Positions 45,001 through 53,008 of a stretch of DNA of 64,000 nt are shown here, piece by piece. Source of the DNA: CAWUEZ02 sp963921355 (GTDB lineage Bacteria > Pseudomonadota > Alphaproteobacteria > Thalassobaculales > Thalassobaculaceae); contig OZ001190.1 in NCBI GenBank assembly GCA_963921355.3, positions 248,001-312,000 on the forward strand, in the 5' to 3' direction. Each line of letters opens with the position of its first letter. The first letter of the stretch is position 1. The notes under the pieces are model-generated. The model saw only the letters and a program-made list of their open reading frames with translations, had not been told where the DNA came from and made no database searches. The position numbers were made by a program, and so were the translations under genes.

Positions 45001-46612
45001 GTTGCCGGGCATCAAGGTCGACGGCCTGATCGCCCGCCTGCGGCATGCCACCCCGGGGGTGACATTGATTTCGCCGCCGCCACACCACGACATCTACTCG
45101 ATCGAGGATCTGGCCCAGCTGATCTACGACCTCAAGCAGATCAACCCGGAAGCCCGGGTCTGCGTGAAGCTGGTGGCCTCGACCGGAATCGGTACGATCG
45201 CCGCCGGCGTTGCCAAGGCGAAGGCCGACACGATCCTGATCTCCGGCCACAGTGGCGGCACCGGCGCCAGCCCGCAGACCTCGATCAAGTACGCGGGCAT
45301 TCCCTGGGAGATGGGGCTGTCGGAGGTCCACCAGGTCCTGACCCTGAACCGTCTGCGTCACAAGGTCACCCTGCGGACCGATGGTGGGATCAAGACCGGT
45401 CGCGACGTGGTGATCGCGGCCATGCTCGGAGCCGAGGAGTACGGCATCGGGACGGCGTCGCTGGTGGCGATGGGCTGCATCATGGTCCGCCAGTGTCACT
45501 CCAACACCTGCCCGGTCGGCGTCTGCACCCAGGACGAAAGCCTGCGCGCCAAGTTCGAAGGCACGCCCGAGAAGGTGGTGAACCTGTTCTCCTTCGTCGC
45601 CGAGGAGGTCCGCGAGATTCTGGCCTCGCTCGGCGCGCGCAGTCTGGAGGACGTGATCGGCCGGTCCGATCTGCTGGCCCAGGTCAGCCGCGGTGATCCG
45701 TCGCTCGACGACCTGGACCTCAACCCGATCCTGGTCCGGGCCGATGGCGGGGACGTGCCACTGTACAACACCGTCGAAGGCCGCAACGAAGTGCCCGAGA
45801 CGCTCGACGCCACGATGATCAAGGACGTCAAAGCGGCGATCGATGGCGGCGAGAAGCTGCAGCTGACCTACAACATCGCGAACACCCATCGCGCCATCGG
45901 CACCAAACTCAGCTCGGTGCTGGTCCGCAAATACGGCATGACCGGCCTCCAGCCGGGGCACCTCACCGTGCGTCTGCGCGGTTCCGCGGGACAGAGCCTG
46001 GGCGCGTTTGCCGTCCAGGGACTCAAACTGGAGGTGTTCGGCGACGCCAACGACTATGTCGGCAAGGGCCTGTCGGGCGGGATCATCACCGTGCGCCCGA
46101 TGACCGCCGCCGCCTTCGCGAGCAACGAGAACACGATCATCGGCAACACGGTGCTGTACGGAGCGACCGCCGGGAAGCTGTTCGCCGCCGGCCAGGCGGG
46201 CGAGCGGTTCGCCGTCCGGAATTCCGGCGCGGATGCCGTCGTCGAGGGTTGCGGGTCGAATGGCTGCGAGTACATGACGGGCGGCACCGTCGCGATCCTC
46301 GGGGCCGTCGGCGACAACTTCGCCGCTGGCATGACCGGCGGTATGGCCTTCGTCTACGATGCCGACGACAGCTTCAGCCATCGCGTCAATCCGGAGTCGG
46401 TGATTTACCAGCGGGTCGAGACCGACTATTGGGAGAACCTGTTGCGTCGTATGATCGCCGAGCATGCTCGGGAGACCCAGTCGCGCTATGCCGAGCGGCT
46501 GTTGATCGACTGGCGGCACGAACGCGCGCGGTTCTGGCAGATCGTTCCCAAGGAAATGGTCCTCCGGCTGCCGCAACCGATCAGTCAGGGCACCCGGGAA
46601 CGGCGCGCCTGA
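42038..46612 (+). CDS. gltB: Glutamate synthase (NADPH) large subunit
   Basis: Transfers the glutamine amide to 2-oxoglutarate. 1524 residues. The N-terminal nucleophile Cys48 (EHEACGVGF) would be exposed after removal of a 47-residue propeptide, giving the class II amidotransferase domain (to about 430). Then come the central domain, the FMN barrel with VKLVASTGIGTIAAGVAKA and SGHSGGTGASP, the 3Fe-4S motif CIMVRQCHSNTCPVGVC, and the C-terminal beta-helix with SGGIITVRP and GGTVAILG. Length is full. Forms the gltDB operon, probably nitrogen-controlled. Confidence 0.98.
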   Translation: MTDQALPVRPAAPATEQDGAAFVRHWQNTAARLTAAHAYDPSHEHEACGVGFIASIDGKPRRDVVTSAIQALKAVWHRGAVDADGKTGDGAGIHLEIPDEFFREHIANTGHELLDGRVGVGMVFLPRTDLAAQERCRIIVESEILKFGCFIYGWRQVPVDIDVIGEKANATRPEIEQIMFSSPPDHDEAQLERDLYVIRRRIEKAALAEYITDFYICSMSSRSIIYKGMFLAEQVDQFYPDLTDPRFVSNFAIYHQRYSTNTFPAWKAAQPFRVLAHNGEINTVKGNVNWMASHETRMSHPNFGDLAEDLKPVVQVGSSDSAALDAVFELMVRAGRDLPMVKTMCIPEAWTDDGLMPQSWRDLYAYANAVMEPWDGPAAIAAYGGRWVLGGMDRNGLRPMRYSVTDDGLLIAGSETGMVRIDEAHIVEKGRLDPGEMIAVDLMAGRLYHDAELKDHLAASRPFGEWITESTKIDALIRTEHEEKPAFNKEELRRRKVASGWTLEDMELLLQPMAEGGKEAVGSMGDDTPIAVLSDRYRGLHHFFRQNFSQVTNPPIDSLRERRVMTLNTRLGNLGNILDEDSEQCDHLLLDSPVLTNAEFQAMRDYMGETAVEIDCTFPVDGGQHALEQALSRIQREAEDAVRGGCTHVILSDLSTDATRVGMPMILATGAVHSHLVRQQLRTFTSINVRCGECLDVHYFAVLIGVGATTINAYLVQEAIADRGNRGLFGDLRLEDCLSNYKKAIQDGLLKVMSKMGISVLSSYRGGYNFEAVGLSRALVERYFPGMASRISGLGLTGIQAKVTALHSKAFDEAVVPLPVGGLYRYRRTGERHAFGGDMIHALQHAVETDSYHLYKRYAESIYGEAPVNLRDLMGFKPKSEPVALDEVASITEIRKRLIAPGISLGALSPEAHETLSIAMNRIGAKSDSGEGGEDPARFRPRANGDNASSAIKQVASGRFGVTAEYLNNCREIEIKVAQGAKPGEGGQLPGIKVDGLIARLRHATPGVTLISPPPHHDIYSIEDLAQLIYDLKQINPEARVCVKLVASTGIGTIAAGVAKAKADTILISGHSGGTGASPQTSIKYAGIPWEMGLSEVHQVLTLNRLRHKVTLRTDGGIKTGRDVVIAAMLGAEEYGIGTASLVAMGCIMVRQCHSNTCPVGVCTQDESLRAKFEGTPEKVVNLFSFVAEEVREILASLGARSLEDVIGRSDLLAQVSRGDPSLDDLDLNPILVRADGGDVPLYNTVEGRNEVPETLDATMIKDVKAAIDGGEKLQLTYNIANTHRAIGTKLSSVLVRKYGMTGLQPGHLTVRLRGSAGQSLGAFAVQGLKLEVFGDANDYVGKGLSGGIITVRPMTAAAFASNENTIIGNTVLYGATAGKLFAAGQAGERFAVRNSGADAVVEGCGSNGCEYMTGGTVAILGAVGDNFAAGMTGGMAFVYDADDSFSHRVNPESVIYQRVETDYWENLLRRMIAEHARETQSRYAERLLIDWRHERARFWQIVPKEMVLRLPQPISQGTRERRA

Positions 46613-46653
46613 CGCGCAGGCGTCGGCAGGCGTCAGGCGGGGGAGGAAACTGG

Positions 46654-47685
46654 ATGCGGGTTGTCTGGTCGGACCGGCACGTGTCGCATGCGCCGGGCGG
46701 ATTCATTGCGCGCGGCAATCGGGTCGCCAATCCGGAAACCCCCGAGCGTGCCACGATCCTGCGCGCGGCGGTCGAGGCCGGGGCGCATGACATCATCCCG
46801 GCACAGGATTTCGGCCTTGGCCCGATCGAGGCGGTTCACGCGCCGGACTATCTCGGGTTCCTGCGCAACGCCTGGGCCCGCTGGTCAGCCCTGCCAGACC
46901 ACGCCGCGGAGATCCTGCCGAACGTTCATCCCGGCCGGAACATGAACATCCACCCCACCCACATCATCGGCCAGGCCGGTCACTACCAGGCTGATACTGC
47001 CTGTCCGATCAGCCCCGGAACCTGGGCCGGCGCGCAGGCCTCAGCCCAGGTCGCCGTGACCGCCGCCGACGGGGTATGGCGCGACGGATTGGCGACCTAC
47101 GCGCTGTGTCGGCCCCCTGGTCACCATGCCTATAGCGATCAGGCCGGCGGGTTCTGCTTCCTGAACAACACCGCGATCGCCGCCCAGTACCTGATGGATC
47201 AGGGGGCGAAGCGGGTCGCGATCCTCGACATCGACGTCCACCACGGCAACGGAACCCAAGGGATCTTCTATCGGCGCCCCGACGTCCTCACGGTATCGAT
47301 CCACGGTGACCCGAAGGACTACTACCCGTTCTTCACCGGCTATGCCGATGAGATCGGCGCCGGGCTCGGACGGGGCGCCAACCTGAATATCCCGCTGCCC
47401 CGCGGCACCGGCGATGCCGCCTATATGGAAGCCCTCGAGCATGCCTTCGAGAGAATCGAGGACTTCAATCCCGAGATCCTGGTTGTCGCCCTGGGCCTCG
47501 ACGCCTCGGAGCACGATCCGCTGGCCTTCATGGCGATCACCACCGAGGGGTTCCATGCGATCGGCGACCGGCTGGGCCGCGGCACCCGTCTCACCGTCCT
47601 GGTGCAGGAAGGCGGCTACGTCTCCGACGTGCTGGGCGACAATCTGAGCGCCTTTTTGAACGGCTTCGAGATTGCGCGGGTCTGA
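46654..47685 (+). CDS. Histone-deacetylase-family protein, acetylpolyamine amidohydrolase-like
   Basis: Zinc amidohydrolase of 343 residues removing acetyl groups from small amines or lysines. Active-site landmarks: RPPGHHAYSDQAGGFCFLNN (His-His pair), DIDVHHGNGTQ (Asp and His ligands), a third Asp in LGLDASEHDPLA, and the transition-state Tyr in QEGGYVSD. The long loop before the HH motif and general length agree with bacterial polyamine deacetylases. Start ATG 46654 with GGGGAGG upstream, 41 bp after gltB. Confidence 0.9.
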   Translation: MRVVWSDRHVSHAPGGFIARGNRVANPETPERATILRAAVEAGAHDIIPAQDFGLGPIEAVHAPDYLGFLRNAWARWSALPDHAAEILPNVHPGRNMNIHPTHIIGQAGHYQADTACPISPGTWAGAQASAQVAVTAADGVWRDGLATYALCRPPGHHAYSDQAGGFCFLNNTAIAAQYLMDQGAKRVAILDIDVHHGNGTQGIFYRRPDVLTVSIHGDPKDYYPFFTGYADEIGAGLGRGANLNIPLPRGTGDAAYMEALEHAFERIEDFNPEILVVALGLDASEHDPLAFMAITTEGFHAIGDRLGRGTRLTVLVQEGGYVSDVLGDNLSAFLNGFEIARV

Positions 47686-47703
47686 TCACACCTTAGAGAA
47701 CAG

Positions 47704-48402
47704 TCAGGACATCGGCGGCGGCTGGATCTCGCGCAGGAGTTTGCGCCGGATCTGGCCGAGGTAGTCGGTATAGTCCGATGCGCGGATCACGAATGAGCCG
47801 AAGCCACCGACCAGGCTTTTCTCGAAATAGCCGCCCAGTCCCAGCACCTGGTTCTCGATGGCCAGCGCATTGATGACGATCCCGCGGTCGATCACCTCTT
47901 CGCGGGCGAGTGACAGGGCGCTGCCCTGATTGTTGTAGCCGTCGCCCGACAGATCGATCACCTGACGCTCGCCGAAATACGAGTTGCGCGCGAACTGCTC
48001 GGCTGAGAACAGGATCGCCGCCGATATGGAGGTCGCACCGGTCTGAATGTGCCGGGGGGCCCGATCGATCCTATCGGCCAATCGGTGGGCGTCTTCGGCG
48101 GTGACGACCCGGGTCCATGGAATCGAGACTTCCTGGCGTTCCGCGCTCGACCACTCGACGACCGTCACCGCGATCGCACCGACCGGTCCGTCGGCAATGG
48201 CCTGGGCCAGTTCGGGGTCACGGAAGGCAAGTGCCAACCCCTCGAGCTGAAGGTTGAACTCGGCGTAGTCGACGCTGGCGGAACTGTCGACCGCCAGCAC
48301 CAGTTCGAGATCGACCGCCTCCGCCTTGGCCGGCGCGAAAGCAAGCATAGCACAAACGAAAAGGATCGGCGCCAGCAGCCAGGCAATACAGCGCCCGGTC
48401 AC
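47704..48402 (-). CDS. DUF1194 (von Willebrand A-like) exported protein, copy 2
   Basis: 232 residues with a signal peptide (LLAPILFVCAMLAFAPAKAEA) and a vWA-like domain. The metal-site motif D-x-S-x-S is intact (VLAVDSSASVDYAEF), followed by ALAFRDPELAQAI, VVEWSSAERQ, GATSISAAILFS and the hallmark VIDLSGDGYNNQG. Family function is unknown; a periplasmic adhesion or scaffold role is guesswork. Its GTG start overlaps the stop of the paralog upstream. The two share much of their length by eye, so they are a tandem duplication. Confidence 0.88.
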   Translation of the reverse strand: MTGRCIAWLLAPILFVCAMLAFAPAKAEAVDLELVLAVDSSASVDYAEFNLQLEGLALAFRDPELAQAIADGPVGAIAVTVVEWSSAERQEVSIPWTRVVTAEDAHRLADRIDRAPRHIQTGATSISAAILFSAEQFARNSYFGERQVIDLSGDGYNNQGSALSLAREEVIDRGIVINALAIENQVLGLGGYFEKSLVGGFGSFVIRASDYTDYLGQIRRKLLREIQPPPMS

Positions 48403-49235
48403 GACGGGTCACGGATCAGTCTGCCCCCCGCGGGCGGCGGCCACAATTCGGGGATCGGATGCAGCATGGACGATAGTTCCTTCACGCTCCCGGCCCCGGA
48501 AAGAGCGTCCTCCGAAGCGGCCGGCTTGGCAAGACGCTGTCGACGGTCGGATCCGGAACGCCCTTCGCTCACGCTGAGGGTTCTGATCTCGCGGATGAGT
48601 TTGCGGCGGATGGCCCGCGGATAGTCGGCGTAGTTGTTGGCGATCTCCACGAAGGCGGCCGGTCCTCCGATCACCCGGTCCTCGAAGTAGTAGTTCAGGG
48701 TCGGGTGCTCATTGACGATCGCCAGGCCGTTGATGGTGACGCCCTGGGCGACCACCGCCCGACGGACGATATCGACCGGCTGGCCCTGATTGTTCCGGCC
48801 GTCCCCGGAGATATCGATCACCAGCCGGGTCCCATCCACCGGTGCGGTGCGCAGCAGCGAACTCGCGAACCGCAGGGCACCGGCAATCGATGTCGCCCCT
48901 GTCGGGATCGATCGGGACTGCCCGTCGATACGGTCGGCCAGCAGATTGGCTGACCCGGCGTCTTCCACCACGATCCAGGGAATGTCCACCACCTGCTCGG
49001 CCCATTCCATCACGGTCACCGCAATCCGCTTGAGCGGCCCGGCCATGATCGCCCTGACGACCTCGGGATCGCGAAATGCGTCCGCCAGACCGCCGCGCTG
49101 AATTGCGAACTCCCGCTCGTCGACGCTCGCCGAACTGTCGAGGGCAAGAACCAGGGCCACATCGACCGGCACCTGTGCGCGCGCGGATGCGACCGTGGCG
49201 ACCAGGAGGACAAAGGCAAGCCGAATGACCGTCAC
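48399..49235 (-). CDS. DUF1194 (von Willebrand A-like) exported protein, copy 1
   Basis: 278 residues from GTG 49235, chosen because GGAGG lies five bases before it and the signal peptide (RLAFVLLVATVASARAQ) starts there; the frame is open further upstream without homology. Shares with its neighbour VLALDSSASVDEREF, AFRDPEVVRAIMAGPLKRIAVTV, TGATSIAGALRFA and VIDISGDGRNNQGQ. It carries a C-terminal extension of about 60 residues (SVSEGRSGSDRRQR to GGRLIRDPS) absent from copy 2, with no recognised motif. Overlaps copy 2 by four bases. Confidence 0.88.
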   Translation of the reverse strand: MTVIRLAFVLLVATVASARAQVPVDVALVLALDSSASVDEREFAIQRGGLADAFRDPEVVRAIMAGPLKRIAVTVMEWAEQVVDIPWIVVEDAGSANLLADRIDGQSRSIPTGATSIAGALRFASSLLRTAPVDGTRLVIDISGDGRNNQGQPVDIVRRAVVAQGVTINGLAIVNEHPTLNYYFEDRVIGGPAAFVEIANNYADYPRAIRRKLIREIRTLSVSEGRSGSDRRQRLAKPAASEDALSGAGSVKELSSMLHPIPELWPPPAGGRLIRDPS

Positions 49236-49385
49236 AACGCCTCCGACGCCAGCCACCACGTCCGGACCGAACGCCACCGGCGGCGCGGCGCCCGTCCCCT
49301 TAATCAGACTCGCATCCAGGGCCGGCCAAATCCACCCCACTTGCTTGACCGCGCACGGGGACGTGTCACAATTGTTGGCATACGA

Positions 49386-50258
49386 ATGAATTTGCGCGAC
49401 CGGCCGACGGAATCCGATGTGAGCAGATATCTGCGACCGCGCACTTTGCACGACGCCGTGGATGCCCTGTCCGGCGGCGACTGGACAATCGTCGCCGGCG
49501 GCACCGACCACTATCCCGCTCGCGTCACCTCGACGCCCGCCGAGGACCTGCTGGACGTCACTGCCATCGCAGATCTTCAAGGCATCGACCTCGGACCGGA
49601 AGGGCTCAGAATCGGGGCGGCGACGAGCTGGACTCGCATCACTCAGGCCGACCTGCCCGCGGCTTGCGATGGGTTGAAATCCGCGGCCCGCGAGGTCGGC
49701 GGGCTGCAGGTCCAGAACCGCGGCACGCTGGGTGGGAACCTTTGCAACGCTTCACCGGCCGCCGACGGAATCCCACCGCTGCTGTCGCTCGATGCCCAGG
49801 TCGAACTGGCCAGCGCCAAGGGATCGCGCCGCCTCCCACTGGAGGCCTTTGTCCTCGGCAACCGCAAAACGGCACTGGCCCCAGATGAGTTGCTGACGGC
49901 CATCCACATTCCCCGCTCGGCCTTGGACGGCAGCGGTCAGTTTCTCAAGCTCGGGGCCCGGCACTATCTGGTGATCTCTATTGTCATGGTTGCCGGCACC
50001 ATGGCGCGTCGGCCGGACGGCACGATCACGGCCCTGCGTCTGGCGGTCGGCGCCTGCAGTACCGCCGCCATCCGTCTGCGCTCCGTCGAGCATGCTCTGA
50101 TCGGAGGGCGGGTCGAAGACGCCGGTGGCGTGCTCGCGGACGACTGGCCCGACCTTCTCGACCCGATCGACGACGTGCGCGCCGACCGCGGCTACCGGAT
50201 CGATGCGGCCCGGACCCTGGTACAGCGCTGCGTCACGGCACTGGGGGCCGCAGCATGA
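49386..50258 (+). CDS. FAD-binding subunit of a xanthine-dehydrogenase-family molybdenum hydroxylase
   Basis: 290 residues of the CoxM/molybdopterin-dehydrogenase FAD type, which passes electrons from the Fe-S clusters to an acceptor. Seen: VSRYLRPRTLHDAVDAL, FAD loop TIVAGGTDHYPAR, LDVTAIADLQGID and the second FAD block VQNRGTLGGNLCNASPAAD, then FLKLGARHYLVISIVMVA. Start ATG 49386. Its stop overlaps the start of the Fe-S/Mo subunit gene (ATGA). First gene of the four-gene operon. Confidence 0.93.
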   Translation: MNLRDRPTESDVSRYLRPRTLHDAVDALSGGDWTIVAGGTDHYPARVTSTPAEDLLDVTAIADLQGIDLGPEGLRIGAATSWTRITQADLPAACDGLKSAAREVGGLQVQNRGTLGGNLCNASPAADGIPPLLSLDAQVELASAKGSRRLPLEAFVLGNRKTALAPDELLTAIHIPRSALDGSGQFLKLGARHYLVISIVMVAGTMARRPDGTITALRLAVGACSTAAIRLRSVEHALIGGRVEDAGGVLADDWPDLLDPIDDVRADRGYRIDAARTLVQRCVTALGAAA

Positions 50259-53008
50259 GCGCCCCCATCGCCTTCACGGTCAACGGCCAGCCGCGAACCG
50301 TCACCGCCGATCCGGGTCGCCGCCTGTCCAGGGTGCTGCGCGAGGATCTTGGTCTGAAGGGCACCAAGGTAGGCTGTGATGCCGGCGATTGCGGCGCCTG
50401 TACCGTTTCGCTCGACGGCGAGCAGGTCTGCGCCTGCATGGTGCCTGTCGCTCAGGTCGAGGGGGCCGAGATCATCACCGTCGAAGGCCTTACGGACCCC
50501 GACGGACGGCTCTCGGGCCTGCAGCGCGCTTTCGCACGCCACGGCGCGGCACAGTGTGGGATCTGCACACCGGGCATGCTGATGGCGGCGCATACCTTGC
50601 TCAGCCGCGATGCCGCTCCGGACAGAGCGACGGTGATGGATGCGCTCGGCGGGGTGCTTTGCCGCTGCACCGGATATCTGAAGATTGTCGATGCGGTGCT
50701 CGACGCCGCTTCGAACGACACGGACCCGGTCCTACCGGAGCCAGGCGAGGCGGTCGGCGCCCGGGTCGCCCGATTGGACGGCGCGGGCAAACTGGATGGC
50801 TCGGAGCGATTTGCCGATGACCTCCTGCCCGAGGACCCGCTTTGGCTGAAGCTGGTGCGGTCCCCCCATGCGCTCGCCGATTTCGAGCTCGGCGATCTCA
50901 ACGCCTGGACCAAGGACCATGACGCTATCGCGATCCTGACCGCGGCCGACGTTCCCGGCAGCAACAGCTTCGGGATCTACCCAGACCTCAAGGACCAACC
51001 CGTCTTCGCAGAAGGGTTCGTACGCTATCGAGGCGAGGCCGTTGCCGGCGTGGTCGTGCGCGATCGCGCGGCGTTCGAGGCCCTGAACCTGGACAGCTTC
51101 CCGGTTTCATGGCGTCCCCGCGAACCGGTCATCGGCATCGAGTCGGCGCTGGTTTCGGATGCGGTGCGCCTCCACGACGGCTCAGACGACAATGTCCTGA
51201 TTCGCGGCCGTGTTGCCAGCGGTGATATTGACACCGAGATGACAGGCGCCGACGCGGTTGTCGAGGCATCGGTCGACACCGCTTTCGTCGAACACGCCTA
51301 TATCGAACCGGAGGCGGGCTGGGCGCAGCGCCTGGGCGATCGGGTCGAACTGCGGGTGACCACCCAGACGCCCTACATGGATCGGGACGAGGTGGCTCAT
51401 GTCCTGGGAATTGCCGCGTCGGCGGTCAGGGTCATCCCCTCGGCGGTCGGCGGCGGCTTCGGCGGCAAGCTGGACCAGTCGGTCCAACTGCCGCTGGCGA
51501 TCGCGGCCTGGATCCTCGGACGGCCCGTGGCCGCCCTGTACCACCGGCCGGAAAGCATGGCGGCGACCACCAAACGCCACCCGGCGCGCATGTCGGCGCG
51601 GCTGGGCGTCGACCGGGACGGCACCCTGCGGGCCTTCCGGTTCCATGGAGACTTCGACACCGGCGCCTACGCCTCCTGGGGACCGACCGTGGCCGGTCGC
51701 GTTCCCGTCCATGCGCCGGGCCCCTATCGGATCAAGGCCGTGTTGGCGACCAGTGCCGCAGTCTACACCGACGGTCCGCCGGCCGGCGCGTTCCGGGGCT
51801 TCGGCGTGCCACAGGCGGCGATCATCGGCGAGCGGCTGATGGATGAGGCAGCCGAGCGCATCGGTCAGGACCGACTGGCGTTCCGGCTGGCCAACGCACT
51901 CCGGGCCGGCGACCGGACCGCCACAGGCCAGCACCTGGCGGCATCGGTCGGCCTCGCCGAGTGCCTGGAGCGCCTGCAGCCTGCCTGGGATCGTTACCTG
52001 GCGAAGGTGTCGGCCCATAACGGGTCCACCGCTGCGACCCGGCTCGGAGCCGGAATCGGCTGCATGTGGTACGGCTGCGGCAACACGTCGATGTCGAACC
52101 CGTCCACCATGCGTCTGACCCTGCGGGCCAACGGCCGGCTCGTGCTGCACAACGGGGCGGTCGACATCGGTCAGGGCAGCTACAGCATCATGGCCCAGAT
52201 CGCTGCCGACGCTCTCGGCGCGCCGCTGGCGCTGATCGATCAGATCTGGGGCGATACCGATCGGACGCCCGACGCCGGAAAGACCTCGGCGTCGCGCCAG
52301 ACCTTCGTCTCCGGCAAGGCCGCCGAACTGGCCGGCCAGGACCTTCGGGCCCAGCTGCTGCGGCTTGGCAACGCCGGAGAGGATGCGACGCTGCGTTTCG
52401 CCGGAGGCCAGGTCGTGGTCGAGGATACCGCCGGCGCGCGGACCATCGATCCAGCCGCCATGCCGACCGACGACGAAGGCGTCGTGCTGTCTGGCGAAGG
52501 CCGGTTCGATCCGCCGACCACCCCGCTCGACGGTGACGGTCAGGGCGATCCCTACGCGACCTACGCCTTCGCCGCGCAGATCGCCCTGGTGGAAGTCGAC
52601 CCGGAGCTCGGCACGACACGGGTTCACCACATCACGGCGGCGCACGACGTCGGACGGGCGGTCAATCCGACACTCGTCGAAGGCCAGATCCATGGCGGGA
52701 TCGCCCAGGGGCTCGGTCTCGCCCTGATGGAAGAGTACGTGCCCGGCCGAACCGAGAACCTGCACGACTATCTCATTCCCAGTGTCGGCGACATGCCGGA
52801 GGTTGACTGCATTCTGATCGAGGATCCGGAACCGAGCGGGCCGTTCGGAGCCAAGGGTATCGGCGAGCCGGCGCTGGTGCCGACGGCCCCGGCAATCCTC
52901 GGCGCCATCCGGCACGCCGTCGGCACGGTGCCGGATCGGCTGCCGGTCCTGCCCCATCGCCTGCGCGCGGCGATCCGGGGACGCAGCAACCGGGAGGCCG
53001 CCGAATGA
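50255..53008 (+). CDS. Molybdenum hydroxylase with fused 2Fe-2S and molybdopterin domains
   Basis: 917 residues, aldehyde-oxidoreductase (Mop) architecture: two 2Fe-2S domains (C41, C46, C49, C61; then QCGICTPGM and LCRCTGY) fused to the molybdopterin domains (from about 170). Moco region shows VGGGFGGKLDQS, PPAGAFRGFGVPQA, VDIGQGSYSIMAQIAADAL and the catalytic Glu in GAKGIGEPALVP. It hydroxylates an activated carbon of an aldehyde or N-heterocycle using water. Genomic context with a 6-hydroxynicotinate-reductase-like gene points to an N-heterocycle. Overlaps both neighbours by four bases. Confidence 0.94.
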   Translation: MSAPIAFTVNGQPRTVTADPGRRLSRVLREDLGLKGTKVGCDAGDCGACTVSLDGEQVCACMVPVAQVEGAEIITVEGLTDPDGRLSGLQRAFARHGAAQCGICTPGMLMAAHTLLSRDAAPDRATVMDALGGVLCRCTGYLKIVDAVLDAASNDTDPVLPEPGEAVGARVARLDGAGKLDGSERFADDLLPEDPLWLKLVRSPHALADFELGDLNAWTKDHDAIAILTAADVPGSNSFGIYPDLKDQPVFAEGFVRYRGEAVAGVVVRDRAAFEALNLDSFPVSWRPREPVIGIESALVSDAVRLHDGSDDNVLIRGRVASGDIDTEMTGADAVVEASVDTAFVEHAYIEPEAGWAQRLGDRVELRVTTQTPYMDRDEVAHVLGIAASAVRVIPSAVGGGFGGKLDQSVQLPLAIAAWILGRPVAALYHRPESMAATTKRHPARMSARLGVDRDGTLRAFRFHGDFDTGAYASWGPTVAGRVPVHAPGPYRIKAVLATSAAVYTDGPPAGAFRGFGVPQAAIIGERLMDEAAERIGQDRLAFRLANALRAGDRTATGQHLAASVGLAECLERLQPAWDRYLAKVSAHNGSTAATRLGAGIGCMWYGCGNTSMSNPSTMRLTLRANGRLVLHNGAVDIGQGSYSIMAQIAADALGAPLALIDQIWGDTDRTPDAGKTSASRQTFVSGKAAELAGQDLRAQLLRLGNAGEDATLRFAGGQVVVEDTAGARTIDPAAMPTDDEGVVLSGEGRFDPPTTPLDGDGQGDPYATYAFAAQIALVEVDPELGTTRVHHITAAHDVGRAVNPTLVEGQIHGGIAQGLGLALMEEYVPGRTENLHDYLIPSVGDMPEVDCILIEDPEPSGPFGAKGIGEPALVPTAPAILGAIRHAVGTVPDRLPVLPHRLRAAIRGRSNREAAE

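Noticed and set aside
44402..46576. A 724-residue open frame antisense to gltB
   Set aside because: It is a shadow caused by high GC third positions. gltB is intact on the plus strand and the antisense product matches no family pattern I recognise.
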